Positions 13,401 through 14,552 of a DNA stretch of 14,552 bases are shown here, piece by piece. The DNA is taken from assembly GCA_938014945.1 (NCBI GenBank), contig CALLQH010000015.1:1-14552 (forward strand), read 5' to 3'. The notes under the pieces are model-generated. The model was given only the letters and a program-made list of their open reading frames with translations, was not told the DNA's origin and did not search any database. Each line of letters begins with the position of its first letter. Positions within the stretch are counted from its first letter, which is position 1. Origin of the DNA: an uncultured bacterium. GTDB taxonomy: Bacteria; Pseudomonadota; Alphaproteobacteria; SP197. A program made the position numbers and the translations under genes.

Positions 13401-14552
13401 GCCGAACAGCACATCGTTGCCGGAGCGGCCGGTGAGGAAGTCGTTGCCGTCGCCGCCGTGCAGTTCGTCGTCGCCGTCGCCGCCGTCGAGCTGATCGTTG
13501 TCCTCGTCGCCGAAGAGGATGTCATCGCCCACGTCGCCGACCAGATAGTCGGCACCCGTACCGCCGTGCAGCTCGTCGTTGCCGCTGCCGCCCAGCAGAT
13601 TGTCGCTGTCATCGCCGCCGAAGAGCTGATCGTTGCCCTCGCCGCCGAACAGGTCGTCGCTGCCAGCCTGGCCATAGAGGATATCGTCGCCGGCACCACC
13701 CTCGACACGGTCGCCGAAGCCACCGGCATCCAGGATGTCGTCGCCGTCATCGCCCATCAGGAAGTCGAACTCGTCGCCCGTGGTGATGATGTCGTCACCG
13801 TCGCCGCCCGAAACGAAGTTCGAGCCAAGCAGGTCGGTCACGAGGTCGTCGCCCGCGCCACCCAGGATCTGCTCGCCGCCGGCGCCGCCGTCGATGGTGT
13901 CGTTGCCGGCACCGCCGTCGATGTAGTCGGCATCCTCGCCGCCGTCGATGACATCGTCACCGGCACCGCCGTTGATCTGATCCTGGCCCGCGCCGCCGAA
14001 GATGGTGTCGTTGCCATCCTCGCCCAGCAACAGATCCTGACCGGCGCCGCCGTCCATGTAATCGTTGCCGGCGTGGCCGTTCATGGCGTCGTCGCCGTCC
14101 TCGCCCTCGAGCACGTCGTCGCCATCGCCGCCAAGCAGCAGATCGTTGCCGGCTCCACCCATCAGGTGGTCGTTGCCCGCGCCGCCCGACAGCTGGTCGG
14201 TGCCGTCGCCGCCCATCAGGGTGTCGTCGCCGTCCTCGCCCAGCAGCAGGTCGTTGCCGTTGCCGTCGCCGCCGATCAGGACGTCGTTGCCCGCGCCGCC
14301 GTTGAGGCCGTCGCCGCCAAAGCCGCCGTCCAGGGTGTCGTCGCCGTCGCCACCAAGGAGGTTGTCGTTACCCTCATCGCCGAAGAGAAGGTCATCACCG
14401 GCATCGCCGAAGATGTTGTCCTTGTTGCCGCGCCCGAAGATGGTGTCGTTGCCCTCACCCGCATGGAAGTCGGTGCCGATCACAAACCCGGCTTCGTCGG
14501 CTTCCTGCGCGCTGGAGGGCATGAACACCACGTCGTCGCTCTCGAGCGCGTC
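10473..14552 (-). CDS. Giant RTX calcium-binding type I secretion substrate, 5' end beyond the window
   Basis: The frame is open to the right edge: 1352 residues from a GTG at 14531, plus seven more codons (DALESDD) to the edge, so the true start is probably outside. The visible protein is 24 or more leader residues, 139 tandem RTX nonapeptides (consensus GGxGxDxLx) at residues 25-1277 counted from 14531, and a 75-residue C-terminal domain. That domain (DTITDFELGIDHIQIDVAG, ending GPESDLL) is typical of RTX secretion signals. I find no Cys or Trp, only three Lys, and extreme Asp richness. RTX repeats stay unfolded at low cytosolic calcium, are exported by a type I system, and fold into a beta-roll on binding calcium outside. 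The transporter pair lies just downstream on the same strand. No enzymatic domain is seen in the visible part, so a role as toxin, adhesin, surface-layer protein or enzyme cannot be assigned. Confidence 0.92.
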   Translation of the reverse strand, partial: DALESDDVVFMPSSAQEADEAGFVIGTDFHAGEGNDTIFGRGNKDNIFGDAGDDLLFGDEGNDNLLGGDGDDTLDGGFGGDGLNGGAGNDVLIGGDGNGNDLLLGEDGDDTLMGGDGTDQLSGGAGNDHLMGGAGNDLLLGGDGDDVLEGEDGDDAMNGHAGNDYMDGGAGQDLLLGEDGNDTIFGGAGQDQINGGAGDDVIDGGEDADYIDGGAGNDTIDGGAGGEQILGGAGDDLVTDLLGSNFVSGGDGDDIITTGDEFDFLMGDDGDDILDAGGFGDRVEGGAGDDILYGQAGSDDLFGGEGNDQLFGGDDSDNLLGGSGNDELHGGTGADYLVGDVGDDILFGDEDNDQLDGGDGDDELHGGDGNDFLTGRSGNDVLFGGTGNDDLDGADGDDTIFGEEGVDNVFGKEGNDELHGGEGNDFILGEGGNDILFGDAGNDNMAGGTGNDVMDGGEGNDFLAGFSGNDTMSGGEGDDGLAGEDGDDVLFGNAGADQINGGAGNDTADGGDGNDAINGGDGDDTLRGGADADQLVGEAGNDLLFGDDGADFILGGEGADVIDGGADDDTINGGDGVDTVDGGSGADTIYGGLGNDTLRGGLDDDNLQGEDGDDTLLGEAGSDTISGGEGSDQIDGGIGDDNLMGDGGNDTIMGGTGFDTLAGGAGDDTLNGQDDSDSLFGNEGNDVLTGEAGDDYLDGGTGNDTLMGNNRFDHLIGGDGDDYLDGGNHADTLEGGNGNDILIAGDGDDSADGGDGDDTIQGNAGSDVLMGGAGDDIITDSDGADSLDGGTGDDTLIAGVGADVVLGGEGNDSIDAGDGNDDVYGGSGNDNIIGGTGADFLRGEDGNDTVDGGEGNDEIDGGSGDDLLIGGDGTDFVYGGEGSDSIQGNDGVDFLYGGAGDDTVDGGIGNDYIEGNDGFDNIIGGAGDDYLVGGLGGDNMSGNDGIDLLEGGDGDDILNGGAGTDELYGGEGHDALIGGADADQMFGDAGNDYMQGDAGNDYMEGGDGDDGMNGGEGEDSLFGGEGNDLLIGEGGNDYLEGGNGDDGINAGEGNDLLFGDAGNDLLLAGGGNDEIYGGTGNDNIDGGAGNDLIFAEDGNDTVIGGSGIDEIYGQEGNDDIQGNEGDDLLYGENGDDVLLGGDGVDSILGGQGIDQLQGNAGDDFLFGEEDDDVVLGGEGNDYIEGGSGADDLDGELGDDTIDGGSDDDVLRGGGGADSLLGGDGNDVLLGEDGDDFMFGDTGVDELDGGLGNDTMDAGDGADILKGRDGDDLLTGGGDADIFFFAEGDDHDTITDFELGIDHIQIDVAGVDTIADLSISYSGSDALIDLGGGDLIEVIGVGPGALGNDDFIFGPESDLL
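10476..10700 (-). other. C-terminal secretion/capping domain of the RTX protein
   Basis: These 75 residues follow the last nonapeptide (GGDADIFFF). They contain the DTITDFELGIDHIQID segment, resembling the serralysin-type C-terminal domain (D-x-I-x-D-F-x-x-G-x-D-x-I). They then run through hydrophobic beta-like strands (DALIDLGGGDLIEVIGV) to a C-terminus PESDLL. A terminal acidic residue followed by hydrophobic residues is the recognition feature reported for PrtD-type substrates, which fits the neighbouring ABC protein. Confidence 0.7.
10701..14459 (-). repeat. RTX nonapeptide array, 139 units (27-nt coding period)
   Basis: Splitting the protein by eye gives 139 consecutive units. All are 9 residues except unit 8 (GDGNGNDLLLG, 11 residues). 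The sum (138 x 9 + 11 = 1253) exactly fits the span between the leader and the C-terminal domain. At DNA level this is a 27-nt period rich in GGC, GAC and AAC codons, with enough variation that units are rarely identical. Units 22-28 are the most degenerate but keep the register. Confidence 0.93.

Noticed and set aside
12790..13494. Plus-strand frames rich in Ser and Pro opposite the RTX array
   Set aside because: They are the mechanical reverse translation of the 27-nt RTX coding repeat, so periodic SPP-type peptides are expected and carry no evidence of being real genes.
10701..14459. Short-period DNA repeats that could suggest a CRISPR array or noncoding tandem repeat
   Set aside because: The period is 27 nt with no spacers, and the frame is open throughout and encodes RTX nonapeptides ending in a proper secretion domain.

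Overview
This 14.6 kb window is high-GC, tightly packed chromosomal DNA. It most likely comes from an alphaproteobacterium: strong G/C third-position bias, AmpG and GcvR-like housekeeping genes, a PuuB-like amine oxidase, a RTX type I secretion locus, and a candidate small RNA with the CCUCCC loop typical of alphaproteobacterial regulators. I cannot name a genus from the sequence alone.

Layout, left to right. (1) Positions 1-205, minus: the 5' end of an HtrA/Deg-type periplasmic serine protease, cut by the window edge. (2) A 226-nt divergent gap, then on plus an AmpG muropeptide permease (432-1871) and a two-ACT-domain GcvR-like regulator (1933-2463). (3) On minus, an APH-fold small-molecule kinase (about 2474-3364), convergent with the regulator. 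(4) A short intergenic region with a probable trans-acting small RNA ending in a textbook intrinsic terminator (about 3470-3533). (5) On plus, a tightly coupled set: FAD-dependent amine/amino-acid oxidase (3578-4924), a lipoprotein with a transglutaminase/papain-like Cys-His-Asp pattern (5011-5835), and a small acidic protein of unknown function that overlaps it by ATGA (5832-6191). (6) On minus, a class IV PLP aminotransferase (6229-7161). (7) On minus, a type I secretion locus: membrane fusion protein (7245-8579) and ABC permease/ATPase (8576-10300), overlapping by four bases. Both lie downstream of a giant RTX protein gene (10473 to beyond the right edge).

The RTX gene fills the right-hand 28% of the window. 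Its visible product is an almost uninterrupted solenoid of 139 calcium-binding nonapeptides followed by a 75-residue C-terminal secretion domain. I see no enzymatic domain, but its reading frame is still open at the right edge, so an N-terminal cargo domain could lie outside. The substrate gene, a 12-bp hairpin, the ABC transporter gene and the adaptor gene come in transcription order. This suggests that the substrate is made in excess over its transporter. No TolC-type outer-membrane partner is present here.

The items most worth follow-up are the candidate small RNA at 3470-3533, the very regular RTX array, and the uncharacterised lipoprotein/acidic protein pair.
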